DNA of 64,000 nucleotides from Niallia sp. Man26 (GTDB lineage: Bacteria > Bacillota > Bacilli > Bacillales > Cytobacillaceae). Positions 55,642-63,771 of this stretch are shown piece by piece (within the stretch, counting starts at the first letter, position 1; the number at the start of each line of letters is the position of its first letter). Made by a program: the position numbers and the translations under genes. The stretch lies in assembly GCF_022049065.2 (NCBI RefSeq), contig NZ_CP095743.1, forward strand, positions 1,503,001 to 1,567,000. The letters are read 5' to 3'. Below the pieces are notes generated by a model. It saw only the letters and a list, made by a program, of their open reading frames with translations. It did not search any database and was not told the DNA's origin.

Positions 55642-56844
55642 ATGAGATTTAGCTACATACACCATCTGGAATGCCCAAAATGCAGTAAATATTATTCTGC
55701 CGAAGAAATACAGCAATTATGTAGCTGTGGTTCCCCACTACTCGCTCGATATGAATTGGATAAATTAAAACATGACTTATCGAAAGAGGATTTGCAAGGC
55801 AGGGAAAACACTTTATGGAGATATCATGAGGTGCTTCCAGTATTGAACCAAGAGAATGTAAAAACTTTAGGCGAAGGGATGACACCGCTGCTTCCATTAG
55901 AAAGGGCAGGAGCAGAGTTAGGCTTTCAGCATCTTTATTTAAAGGATGAAGGACTTGTTCCAACAGGTTCATTCAAAGCAAGAGGCGCTGCAGTCGGTGT
56001 TTCAAAAGCTTCAGAGCTTGGGGTGAGGGAGCTTGCGATGCCTACAAATGGGAATGCAGGTGCTGCATGGTCCCTTTATTCTGCAAAAGCGGGAATTCGC
56101 GCACATATCGTCATGCCTCTTGATGCTCCAGAAATTACGCGCAAAGAAGTGAGCGTTTCTGGAGGAGAGCTATATTTAGTTGACGGCGTTATAAGTGATG
56201 CAGGCAAAATCACGGCACAGCTGGTAAAGGATAATGGCTATTTTGATGCATCAACCTTGAAGGAACCATATCGGATTGAAGGGAAAAAGACGATGGGCTA
56301 TGAAATTGCTGAGCAATTTGGCTGGGAACTACCAGATGTCATTCTCTATCCAACTGGAGGCGGTGTCGGTTTAATTGGTATTTACAAGGCATTTCTGGAA
56401 ATGCAAGAGCTTGGCTGGATCAGCGGTCGACTTCCCCGTTTAGTCGCCGTACAAGCAGAAGGCTGTGCGCCTATTGTCAAAGCGTATTTAGAGGGGAAAG
56501 AAGAGTCTGATTTTTGGGAGAATTCAGAAACGAAAGCATTTGGAATTAATGTACCGAAAGCTTTAGGAGATTTTTTGGTTTTAAAGGCGATATATGAGAC
56601 AAATGGCTGTGCAGTGGCAGTATCAGAAGAAGAATTAACGAAAGCTCAGCAGCTTGTCGCAAAGTCAGAAGGTCAGTTTATATGTCCAGAGGGTGCCGCA
56701 ACAATTGCAGCAGCTGATAAACTTCGGGAAGCAGGCTGGCTTGGCAAGGAAGAAAAAGTCGTTTGTTTAAATACAGGAGTTGGTATTAAGTATCCAGATA
56801 CAGTGGAATATACCGCAAAATATATAGAAAAAATTCGTCCATAA
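55642..56844 (+). CDS. thrC: Threonine synthase family PLP enzyme
   Basis: 400 aa. A zinc-ribbon-like N-terminus (LECPKCSKYYSAEEI, LCSCGSPLL) precedes the PLP fold. The PLP-binding Lys is in PTGSFKARGA (about residue 113), with the phosphate loop YPTGGGVGLIG and the C-terminal NTGVGIKYPD. It converts O-phosphohomoserine to threonine, or a close variant reaction; it is a stand-alone gene, not in a hom-thrCB operon. ATG 55642 fits the AGGAGG spacing; ATG 55636 directly abuts it. Confidence 0.85.
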   Translation: MRFSYIHHLECPKCSKYYSAEEIQQLCSCGSPLLARYELDKLKHDLSKEDLQGRENTLWRYHEVLPVLNQENVKTLGEGMTPLLPLERAGAELGFQHLYLKDEGLVPTGSFKARGAAVGVSKASELGVRELAMPTNGNAGAAWSLYSAKAGIRAHIVMPLDAPEITRKEVSVSGGELYLVDGVISDAGKITAQLVKDNGYFDASTLKEPYRIEGKKTMGYEIAEQFGWELPDVILYPTGGGVGLIGIYKAFLEMQELGWISGRLPRLVAVQAEGCAPIVKAYLEGKEESDFWENSETKAFGINVPKALGDFLVLKAIYETNGCAVAVSEEELTKAQQLVAKSEGQFICPEGAATIAAADKLREAGWLGKEEKVVCLNTGVGIKYPDTVEYTAKYIEKIRP

Positions 56845-56920
56845 TTTTTTTGTGATTTAATACCCAGTAAAGAGATTAAAATAATTAGTATTTAAAGAGA
56901 TTACTAAGGAGCGATGAAAA

Positions 56921-57082
56921 ATGTCTGGAAAATTAAGAGAGTTGGTAGACAGAAGAAAAAGTTATTTAATCCATTCCTTGATAGCTGCAGGCATTTATAA
57001 AAAAGAGGGACAGCATCTGTTTGAATGGACACTAACAGATCTGGAAAAGGAATATTCACGCATAAAGAATACAAAAGAATAA
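56921..57082 (+). CDS. Fur-regulated basic protein A-like small protein
   Basis: 53 aa. The pattern RELVDRRKSYLIHSLIAAGI followed by an aromatic/Leu segment (HLFEWTLTDLEKEYSRIK) matches the FbpA family of small basic proteins, known in B. subtilis as Fur-controlled helpers of the iron-sparing response. I see no convincing Fur box before it. AAGGAGCGATGAAAA precedes ATG 56921. It sits upstream of the sulfonate cluster; a similar small protein lies on the other side at 61.7 kb. Confidence 0.62.
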   Translation: MSGKLRELVDRRKSYLIHSLIAAGIYKKEGQHLFEWTLTDLEKEYSRIKNTKE

Positions 57083-57108
57083 GCAAGGTGCTGATCAGAC
57101 AACTGAAG

Positions 57109-57142
57109 GCCGCTTCCCAATATTGGAGTAAGCGGCTTTTTT
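57109..57142 (+). terminator. Terminator after the Fbp-like gene
   Basis: GCCGCTT pairs with AAGCGGC around a 14-base loop, followed by TTTTTT. Confidence 0.78.
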
Positions 57143-57166
57143 AAATTTATATAGGGGGTTATTTAA

Positions 57167-57319
57167 ATGGCCGAAGTAACTTACGAAAATGAAAAATATA
57201 TCATCTCCATATTAAAGGAAATTGAGTATGGTTCTGTCACCATTACCCTTCATGCCGGGAGAATAGCACAAATTGAGAGAGAAGAAAAAATCCGTATACA
57301 AACAGACACAAAAAAATAA
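57167..57319 (+). CDS. DUF2292 (YezD-like) small protein
   Basis: 50 aa. The core ILKEIEYGSVTITLHAGRIA followed by QIEREEKIR is the DUF2292 pattern (YezD-like). These proteins of unknown function are frequently next to sulfur-assimilation genes in Bacillaceae, which fits the SsuB/SsuC genes that follow. GGGGG precedes ATG 57167 at nine to ten bases. It is separated from the ABC genes by a terminator hairpin. Confidence 0.72.
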   Translation: MAEVTYENEKYIISILKEIEYGSVTITLHAGRIAQIEREEKIRIQTDTKK

Positions 57320-57348
57320 AAGATGCTCTTGCTACCGGACCACCGGAG

Positions 57349-57389
57349 AAGACACGGTTGCTGATTTTTTTGCTTCGTGTCTTTTTTTT
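57349..57389 (+). terminator. Hairpin before the sulfonate ABC genes
   Basis: AAGACACG pairs with CGTGTCTT across a 19-base loop, followed by more than six Ts. It is the DUF2292 gene terminator or an attenuator for the ABC operon, whose start is 50 bases on. Confidence 0.72.
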
Positions 57390-57438
57390 ATCCATATTCC
57401 AATCGTAAATAGGAAGATTGAAAGGAGAGGAGAAGTTT

Positions 57439-58206
57439 ATGACATTATTAGCAATCAATCAATTAAATAAAAAATTCAGCTCGAAAAATGGTGATACACA
57501 TGCATTAAAGGATATTGACTTAGCAGTAGAAAAAGGTGAACTGATTACCATTATCGGCCCGAGCGGCTGCGGGAAAAGCACCTTGCTGAAAATCATAGCA
57601 GGCCTTGATACGGAAGTGTCCGGCTCTGTATCGATTGAGGGGGTGGAAGTAACCGGGCCCAGCGCCGATAAGGGCTTTATTTTCCAAGAACCACGCCTCT
57701 TTCCTTGGCACACGGTAGAAAAAAATATCGCCGCAAACTTCTCCCTAAAAAACAAAAAAGTTCAAGAAAAGGTCGCAGAGCTGATTAAGCTCGTTAAGCT
57801 TGACGGCTTTGCAAAATCATACCCAAGGGAGCTATCAGGAGGAATGGCACAAAGAGCAGCAATTGCAAGAGCTCTGCTCCGCAATCCGAAAGTCTTGCTA
57901 TTAGATGAACCATTCGGTGCGTTAGACGCATTCACAAGGACACATATGCAGGATGCTTTGTTGAATATCTGGCAAGTAAACAAAACGACCATGCTGCTAG
58001 TAACACATGATTTAGATGAAGCCATCTATTTAGGAGGCAAAGTTGTCATTATGAATGCAAGACCAGGATCGATACAAAAGGTTGTAGATATTCAACTTCC
58101 GTACCCGCGGAAGAAAGCGGATAATGCATTTCAAGCATACCGTCAAGCGATTTTGCAGGAGTTTGAGAAATCAGAGCATGCAGTGATGGGAGGGAGGTCA
58201 CATTGA
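57439..58206 (+). CDS. ssuB: ABC transporter ATPase, sulfonate/nitrate/taurine type
   Basis: 255 aa. Walker [11 protein letters not shown]-loop [14 protein letters not shown] signature [15 protein letters not shown], Walker [16 protein letters not shown] and switch VTHDLDEA are all intact. It is closest in pattern to SsuB/TauB. GGAGAGGAG precedes ATG 57439; the frame is open upstream to 57418. The permease start overlaps its stop. Confidence 0.88.
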   Translation: MTLLAINQLNKKFSSKNGDTHALKDIDLAVEKGELITIIGPSGCGKSTLLKIIAGLDTEVSGSVSIEGVEVTGPSADKGFIFQEPRLFPWHTVEKNIAANFSLKNKKVQEKVAELIKLVKLDGFAKSYPRELSGGMAQRAAIARALLRNPKVLLLDEPFGALDAFTRTHMQDALLNIWQVNKTTMLLVTHDLDEAIYLGGKVVIMNARPGSIQKVVDIQLPYPRKKADNAFQAYRQAILQEFEKSEHAVMGGRSH

Positions 58207-59048
58207 GTAATAATAGTGAACTGTTATACGGAGACTCAGTTGTAAAAGCTAAGCGTAAAAAAAAGATAAAAGGAAAACAGCTGCCTTCTAAAACGGTTAT
58301 TTTTTTGCGGGGAATGATTTTCCCTGTTCTATTAATAGCAGTATGGGAAGCAGCGGGAATATATGGGTTTGTATCAGAGACACTGCTTCCAAGACCGAGT
58401 GAGATTTTCATGGCTTTCATTGATTTATGGACAACAGGGAATTTGCTCTACCATTTCCAAGTCAGTTTTCTTAGGGCAATCGGAGGGTTTATAATTGGAG
58501 GTTCTCTTGGTCTATTAGCTGGATTAGCTGTTGGATTTTCTAGCAAAATAGAGCATACCCTTGACCCGACTATGCAGATGCTACGCACAATTCCGACATT
58601 AGCTGTCATACCGCTATTTATCCTATGGTTTGGTTTTGGAGAGGTTTCAAAGGTTCTTTTGATTGCCAAAGGTGCTTTCTTTCCGCTATATGTGAATGCT
58701 TTTTTAGGCATACGCAGTGTTGATGGGAAAATGTATGAGGTTGCGAAAGTTTTACAGTACAGCAAATGGAAACAAATAACTAACTTAATTATCCCATCAG
58801 CACTTCCTAATATTCTGCTCGGCCTGCGTCTTGCCTTAGGAGCAGCCTGGCTTGCGTTAGTGGCAGCAGAGCTGATGGGATCATCTGAAGGTATCGGCTA
58901 TTTAATTACAGATGCGCGGCAATTTTCACAAACAACAGTCGTTTTTGTAGGAATTATTATCTTTGCAGTGTTTGGGAAGGCTTCAGATTCGTTTATAAGG
59001 ATATTTGAAAGAAGATTGTTGAAATGGCAGGACAGCTTTAAAGGCTAA
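58203..59048 (+). CDS. ssuC: ABC transporter permease, sulfonate type
   Basis: 281 aa. A basic N-terminus is followed by six transmembrane segments and the EAA-type cytoplasmic loop ([20 protein letters not shown], then [19 protein letters not shown]). It matches SsuC/TauC binding-protein-dependent permeases. TTG 58203 overlaps the SsuB TGA and follows GGGAGG. With SsuB and the lipoprotein at 60.5-61.5 kb it would form an uptake system for alkanesulfonates or similar organosulfur compounds. Confidence 0.87.
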   Translation: MSNNSELLYGDSVVKAKRKKKIKGKQLPSKTVIFLRGMIFPVLLIAVWEAAGIYGFVSETLLPRPSEIFMAFIDLWTTGNLLYHFQVSFLRAIGGFIIGGSLGLLAGLAVGFSSKIEHTLDPTMQMLRTIPTLAVIPLFILWFGFGEVSKVLLIAKGAFFPLYVNAFLGIRSVDGKMYEVAKVLQYSKWKQITNLIIPSALPNILLGLRLALGAAWLALVAAELMGSSEGIGYLITDARQFSQTTVVFVGIIIFAVFGKASDSFIRIFERRLLKWQDSFKG

Positions 59049-59070
59049 TGAACAAAGGGAGTGAAATCAA

Positions 59071-60384
59071 ATGACATACCGTACAAAAGGGGAAAAAATG
59101 CGCTTAAACTTGTTTTTAACAAGCATGGGTCATCATGAAGGAGCTTGGAGGCATCCAGCCTCTGCAGTAGAAAGTGTGCAGGATTTCAGGCTTTATCAAG
59201 AAATTGCTGCTAAAGCAGAAAGGGCAAAATTTGATTCTATCTTTATGGCAAACAGGTACTCTGTTTCGACTAAAGCAGTTACATACGGAGAACTCGGTGG
59301 AGGGGGGATGGAACCGCTCATCCTCTTGTCCGCGCTGGCAGCTGTTACGAAGGAAATCGGCTTAATTGGAACAGTATCAACCTCCTTTACAGAGCCTTTC
59401 AATGTTGCCAGAAGTTTTTCCTCCCTTGATCATTTGAGTAAAGGAAGAGCAGGCTGGAATGTTATCACGTCTGGAACAGATGAAGAAGCGAAAAACTTTA
59501 ATTTAGAAGAAATACCAGATCATGAACAGAGGTATGTGCGGGCACAGGAATTTTTAGAAGTGACCAATAAGCTTTGGGACAGCTGGGAAGCAGATGCACT
59601 TGTCAAGGATAAGGCAACAGGGGTTTATGCGTTAAGCGAAAAAGTCCATGAAATTAACCATAAAGGTAGCTATTTTTCTGTTAAAGGCCCATTAAACAGC
59701 CCAAGATCACCGCAAGGCAAGCCAGTAATTGTTCAAGCTGGCTCCTCTAAAGACGGCATTGACTTTGCGGCACAATATGCAGAAATTGTTTTTACAGCAC
59801 AGCAAACACTGGAAGACGCACAAATCTTCTATAAAAAACTAAAGTCCAGAGTTCAAGATTTTGGACGTGATCCAAGCAAGGTCATTGTTCTTCCGGGAAT
59901 TTGCCCTGTAATCGCAAATACGGATGAAGAAGCAAAAGCAAAAGAGACAGAGCTGCATAAGCTTACAAATCCAGCGTACAGTTTGCTTCAGCTGTCCAAC
60001 AGAGTCGGGTTTGATTTGACTTCTTACCCGTTAGACGGTCCTTTCCCAGAACTGCCTGATATAAAAGAAATAAAGGGGCATCAGAGCAGAACAAAACTAA
60101 TCAGCGACCTAGCTAAAAAAGAAAATCTCACATTAAGACAGCTGCTGCTCCGCTTAGCCGGCGGTCGCGGGCATTTCACTATTGCCGGAACACCAGAAAG
60201 AATTGCAGACGAACTGCAGGTCTGGTTTGAAAATGGTGCTGCTGACGGTTTTAACATCATGCCCCAGCAGATGAGTGAAGGCTTGACGGAGTTTATCGAG
60301 TCCGTTATCCCGGAACTACAAAACAGAGGCTTGTTTAAAACAGAATACACTGACGGCACGCTTCGAGATAAACTGGGCATATAA
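59071..60384 (+). CDS. NtaA/SnaA/DszA-family FMN-dependent monooxygenase
   Basis: 437 aa, flavin-dependent two-component monooxygenase of the bacterial luciferase superfamily. The features are FLTSMGHHEGAWRHP at the N-terminus, LSALAAVTKEIGLIGTVSTS, GRAGWNVITSGTDEEAKNF, VIVQAGSSKDGIDFAAQYAE and the C-terminal FNIMPQQMSEGLTEF. Relatives oxidise sulfonates, sulfones or aminopolycarboxylates with reduced FMN from a partner reductase, not seen here. Linkage to SsuBC implies sulfur release from imported organosulfur compounds. ATG 59071 (AAAGGGAGTG) and ATG 59098 (AAAAGGGG) both have good sites. Confidence 0.88.
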   Translation: MTYRTKGEKMRLNLFLTSMGHHEGAWRHPASAVESVQDFRLYQEIAAKAERAKFDSIFMANRYSVSTKAVTYGELGGGGMEPLILLSALAAVTKEIGLIGTVSTSFTEPFNVARSFSSLDHLSKGRAGWNVITSGTDEEAKNFNLEEIPDHEQRYVRAQEFLEVTNKLWDSWEADALVKDKATGVYALSEKVHEINHKGSYFSVKGPLNSPRSPQGKPVIVQAGSSKDGIDFAAQYAEIVFTAQQTLEDAQIFYKKLKSRVQDFGRDPSKVIVLPGICPVIANTDEEAKAKETELHKLTNPAYSLLQLSNRVGFDLTSYPLDGPFPELPDIKEIKGHQSRTKLISDLAKKENLTLRQLLLRLAGGRGHFTIAGTPERIADELQVWFENGAADGFNIMPQQMSEGLTEFIESVIPELQNRGLFKTEYTDGTLRDKLGI

Positions 60385-60385
60385 G

Positions 60386-60417
60386 AAGACACCTCTCATA
60401 AAAAGAGAGGTGTCTTT
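60386..60417. terminator. Terminator between the monooxygenase and SsuA-like genes
   Basis: AAGACACCTCTC pairs with GAGAGGTGTCTT around a 7-base A-rich loop; it serves convergent genes. Confidence 0.85.
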
Positions 60418-60469
60418 CATTAGCTTGATAGAATGTAAGAGACAAGCATTCAGAAGGAAATCTATTAGC

Positions 60470-61480
60470 TTATTCGTATTCTTTTAAAACTTTTTCAATG
60501 TAACGGTTATTAACAACCTCTGCCACATCCAATTTTTTTGTCAATCCACCTTGTTCCAAAAGCAAATCAGCAGTTATTTGTTGTTCCTTGATAATGTCAG
60601 CGCTAATAGGTGTGTTTTCAGGAACAGAATTTTCAAGGACTCTGCTGATTATTTCTTCGTCCGTATTCTTTAAGTCTGCATAAATTTTAATTGCTTCTTC
60701 TTTATGTTCATTTTGCCATCTAGTTGCTTTTTCCGTAACTTTTAAGTACAGCTCAACAAGTTCAGGGTGTTCTTTTGCAAATTCAGATCGAACAATTTGG
60801 AAGCCTGGGCTGTAGCTGCCGATATCTTTTCCTGTTGCGATTACTTTCGCCTTCTTGTTAATCACCTGAATGGACTGATAAGGTTCCCAGATGGCCCATG
60901 CATCAACAGAACCAGTTTCAAATGCAGGCTGAGCTTCATCTGGCTGAAGCTGGATAATTTCCAGTTCAGATGGTTTAATGCCTTCTTTTTCAAGCAGTCT
61001 GTATAAAAGACCATATGCACTGCTGCCTTTAGCAACAGCAATTTTTTTGCCTTTCAAATCATCTGCTGTTTTAATCGGGCTGTCTTTGGGAACGATAATG
61101 GCATCACCAAGCTCCCCGGTGCTTGCTGTTGCGATTTCCTCGAATTTTATTCCCCCGCCTTGGCCAGCTAAAACGGGGATATTGCCGACACGGCCAAAGT
61201 CAAGGCGGTTAGAAGCAATTGCTTCAAAGTAAGAAGGCCCGCTCTGAAATTCTACCCAGTTAACTTTAGCACCAGCCTTTTCAAACTCACTTTCAAACCA
61301 GCCTTTCTCTTTCGCAAGCAGAATTGGCCAAATGCTTTGCTGTACCCCGATATTTACAGTTATTTCGCCAGCCTTTTCGTCAGACGAACTGTTTGATGCA
61401 GAGGGCGCACCGCAGGCGGCACTCACAAAGATTAACAGTAAAACAGATAGTAAGAAACTTGCTTTCTTAAAATAAACCAT
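60470..61480 (-). CDS. ssuA: ABC transporter substrate-binding lipoprotein, SsuA-like
   Basis: 336 aa. The signal peptide has lipobox VSAACG (Cys near residue 22), so it is lipid-anchored outside the membrane. The mature part matches the NMT1/SsuA fold: VNIGVQQSIWPILLAKEKGW, FQSGPSYFEAIASNRLDFG, KKIAVAKGSSAYGLLYRLLE and AIWEPYQS. The start is ATG 61480 after GGGAGG; the longer frame to 61549 lacks a site. It is on the strand opposite to the ATPase, permease and monooxygenase genes, so the transporter parts are expressed from two promoters. Confidence 0.88.
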   Translation of the reverse strand: MVYFKKASFLLSVLLLIFVSAACGAPSASNSSSDEKAGEITVNIGVQQSIWPILLAKEKGWFESEFEKAGAKVNWVEFQSGPSYFEAIASNRLDFGRVGNIPVLAGQGGGIKFEEIATASTGELGDAIIVPKDSPIKTADDLKGKKIAVAKGSSAYGLLYRLLEKEGIKPSELEIIQLQPDEAQPAFETGSVDAWAIWEPYQSIQVINKKAKVIATGKDIGSYSPGFQIVRSEFAKEHPELVELYLKVTEKATRWQNEHKEEAIKIYADLKNTDEEIISRVLENSVPENTPISADIIKEQQITADLLLEQGGLTKKLDVAEVVNNRYIEKVLKEYE

Positions 61481-61552
61481 TATGTATCCTCCCATACGAT
61501 TTTTATAAACAAACAAATCAGAGCCTATACAGTTCTCACCACCTTTCAAGCT

Positions 61553-61600
61553 GAAAATAAAAAGGCCCTAAGTATAGCAAACACTATACATTAGGGCCTT
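61553..61600 (-). terminator. Hairpin in the leader of the SsuA-like gene
   Basis: Read on the minus strand, AAGGCCCTAATGTATAG pairs with CTATACTTAGGGCCTT and is followed by TTTTATTTT. It lies 72 bases before the SsuA-like start and 90 bases after the small upstream gene: a terminator of that gene or an attenuator. No S-box or T-box consensus was found near it. Confidence 0.72.
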
Positions 61601-61691
61601 CAGGCTGACTGATCGGCATATTCATTTAGATTAGCAGATTATATTTATATCCAATTATTCTTACTTGTTAGGTTGGTTTTCGAGTAAAAAA

Positions 61692-61877
61692 TTATCTTTG
61701 CTTTTTCCACTTAATAGAGCCTGTTCCATCATGAGGATGCACTGCTGCCATACACTCATGGTATCTTTTATTCAGTTCAGGAAGAGAAAAGCTATTTAAG
61801 GCATCAAACGAGTAATTGCCATACACTGCTAATTTTTGAATCATTAATCTTCTTTTTGCATCATTAAGATTTACCAT
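61692..61877 (-). CDS. Small basic protein, Fbp-like
   Basis: 61 aa. AKRRLMIQKLAVYGNYSFDA followed by SFSLPELNKRYHE recalls the Fbp-like protein at 56921 (Arg-Arg, Ile, Leu, Gly-x-Tyr, Leu-x2-Leu-x3-Tyr at similar spacing), with a different His/Lys-rich tail. The similarity is by eye and weak. TAGGAGGGAATACC is an excellent ribosome binding site, so the gene is probably real. It lies just upstream of the SsuA-like gene on the same strand. Confidence 0.6.
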   Translation of the reverse strand: MVNLNDAKRRLMIQKLAVYGNYSFDALNSFSLPELNKRYHECMAAVHPHDGTGSIKWKKQR

Positions 61878-62115
61878 GGTATTCCCTCCTATGGATATTC
61901 TATATCAATATGTGTCTATTACTGTATAACTCTGATTTTGTTTGTTCGTATTATCATATATTCATTATACAACAAAAAAATACACTAATCCAAGTGGTTT
62001 AGATGGATTTTAATAAAAATAATAAAAAAATCTAAGTTCCTATATTAAAAACAAGCAGGGGAAGCGGGGGATTAAGCGAACTTAATAAGTTAATAGCAGT
62101 ATTTAGGAGGGAAAC

Positions 62116-62601
62116 ATGAGAAACGAACTTGCAGCAGCATTAAAGTGGAGAGAGGACGGGGAGTATTATAAATCAAGCGGTGTGCTGATGGAATTAGTCC
62201 AAAGCTATCCGGAGGATTCGTTTATCCTTTATCAATACGCCTGGAGTCTAGATTTATTAGGAGAAGAAAGGAAGGCAGTGTTATTTTATGAAAAAGCTAT
62301 TCAGTTAGGACTTCCCGAAGCGGAATTGGAAGGAGCCTTATTGGGGCTTGGCAGCACATACCGAACATTAGGAGATTATGAGAAGGCAAGCGACATTTTT
62401 TCACAGGCAATTCAGAAGTATCCGGCCAACAGAGCACTCCAAGTGTTTTACGCGATGACTTTATACAATCTGGAGAATCACGCAAAGGCGATGGAGTTCC
62501 TGCTTACTGCCTTAGTGGAGACAACAATGGATGAAAGTATATTACAGTACAAGAAAGCAATTACCTTTTATTCAGATAAATTGAACGAAACGTGGAAGTA
62601 G
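62116..62601 (+). CDS. Tetratricopeptide-repeat protein
   Basis: 161 aa with about four TPR-like helical pairs, e.g. FILYQYAWSLDLLGEERKAV, LGLGSTYRTLGDYEKASDIF and LQVFYAMTLYNLENHAKAME. There is no signal or membrane segment. TPR proteins mediate protein contacts; the partner is unknown. AGGAGGGAAAC precedes ATG 62116. The phosphorylase-like gene starts 38 bases later and is likely cotranscribed. Confidence 0.82.
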   Translation: MRNELAAALKWREDGEYYKSSGVLMELVQSYPEDSFILYQYAWSLDLLGEERKAVLFYEKAIQLGLPEAELEGALLGLGSTYRTLGDYEKASDIFSQAIQKYPANRALQVFYAMTLYNLENHAKAMEFLLTALVETTMDESILQYKKAITFYSDKLNETWK

Positions 62602-62639
62602 GGATTTATTAGCTAACTTTTAAGAGGTGTTACTAATAT

Positions 62640-63386
62640 ATGAAACTATATGGAGACTTTACGGAAGAAGATTGGCTTCATGCTGTTGGCATCCAAAAAC
62701 ACCATGTTCCTGATGCTTTAATTGTTCATGGGGAATGGAATCATGCAGATAATATCAATAAGTGGAAGGGAATCTTGAGCCAGGAAATGCTTTTGCCAAA
62801 GTGGAATACAGTCATTGGGAGAAATAAGGCTGTCTTAACAGGATTTGCTAATGTATACGGAGGAGCAATGGCTGCAGCAGTTTCCCACCAGTTCGCAGCA
62901 ATGGGCACTGACATATTTATCCAAACAGGCTATTTTGGCGGTTTGTCAGCTAAAGTCAACTATGGTGATATTTTGATAGTGACTGAGGCAAAAATGGACG
63001 ATGGAGTTTCAGCTGCTTATTTGCCAGGCTGTGAAACGGTAACATCCGATGAGGAACTGGCAATGAGGGCCATTGAATTTTGCCAGAAAAAAAACTACAA
63101 GTATGTTACAGGCAGTGTTTTGTCTGTGAGCACTCCGTATTTAGAGACAGAAAAGATGGTTCTAGCCTGGTCAACAGCTGGGCATTTAGGTGTTGATATG
63201 GAGTCAGCCGTTACACTTGCTGTTGCGAACAAATTTAACAAAAAAGCAGTCAGTTTATTAAATTTATCGGACCATTTGCTTAAAGGTGATACTTTTTATT
63301 CCTATAGTAAGGAAAGGGAAGCAAAAGAAGCGGAAATAGATGAAAGGATACGAGACATTGCCTTATATTTAGGGAGATCTTTTTAA
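62640..63386 (+). CDS. Nucleoside phosphorylase-like protein (PNP/UDP family)
   Basis: 248 aa. The phosphate/ribose region FANVYGGAMAAAVSHQFAAM, the base-side FIQTGYFGGLSAKVNYGDIL and the signature LGVDMESAVTLAVANK (ribose-binding Glu) point to the PNP_UDP_1 family. The substrate (purine or uridine nucleoside, or MTA-like) cannot be told. The opening 60 residues are unusual for the family and may form an extra domain. AAGAGGTGTT precedes ATG 62640. Confidence 0.8.
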   Translation: MKLYGDFTEEDWLHAVGIQKHHVPDALIVHGEWNHADNINKWKGILSQEMLLPKWNTVIGRNKAVLTGFANVYGGAMAAAVSHQFAAMGTDIFIQTGYFGGLSAKVNYGDILIVTEAKMDDGVSAAYLPGCETVTSDEELAMRAIEFCQKKNYKYVTGSVLSVSTPYLETEKMVLAWSTAGHLGVDMESAVTLAVANKFNKKAVSLLNLSDHLLKGDTFYSYSKEREAKEAEIDERIRDIALYLGRSF

Positions 63387-63391
63387 GAAAA

Positions 63392-63427
63392 ACGAAGAAG
63401 CTCATTAGTTAGCAGGCTTCTTCGCTG
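63392..63427. terminator. Hairpin between convergent genes
   Basis: CGAAGAAGC pairs with GCTTCTTCG without a clear T-run. It overlaps the last codons of the SMR gene on the minus strand. Confidence 0.4.
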
Positions 63428-63752
63428 TTTCTGTCTTTTCTGACCCGTTCAGAAGAAAAACACCGCCAATAATAAGCACAATTCCGCACAGCATGACTGT
63501 GTTCATCAGCTCATCCCATAAAATGACGCCTATTATCGCAGTCGCAGCGGTCCCAACACCTGACCATATTGCATAGGCTAAGCTTAGCGGCAGTGTTTGG
63601 AGCGCTTTTGAAATGAAATAAAAGGCAAGTACATAGCCGATAATTACACCGACAGACGGGAGCATAACGGTAAAGCCTTCTGACAATTTAAGCATTGTTG
63701 TGGCAAATACTTCAGCTATAATCGAGATTGTTAAATAAATATATCCTTTCAC
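63405..63752 (-). CDS. SMR-family efflux subunit
   Basis: 115 aa, four transmembrane helices. The essential Glu is in TM1 (YIYLTISIIAEVFATTMLKL), and the SMR signature is LPLSLAYAIWSGVGTAATAI. Paired SMR subunits (EbrAB, YkkCD, YvdRS types) export cationic drugs or guanidinium. GTG 63752 follows AAAGGAG. Its partner gene lies directly upstream and runs off the window. Confidence 0.9.
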   Translation of the reverse strand: MKGYIYLTISIIAEVFATTMLKLSEGFTVMLPSVGVIIGYVLAFYFISKALQTLPLSLAYAIWSGVGTAATAIIGVILWDELMNTVMLCGIVLIIGGVFLLNGSEKTETAKKPAN

Positions 63753-63771
63753 AATGGAAGTCTCCTTTCAA

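Noticed and set aside
61553..61690. S-box (SAM) riboswitch before the SsuA-like gene
   Set aside because: The S-box conserved AGAG/GGTGGAGGGA and downstream blocks are absent; only a simple hairpin with U-tract is present.
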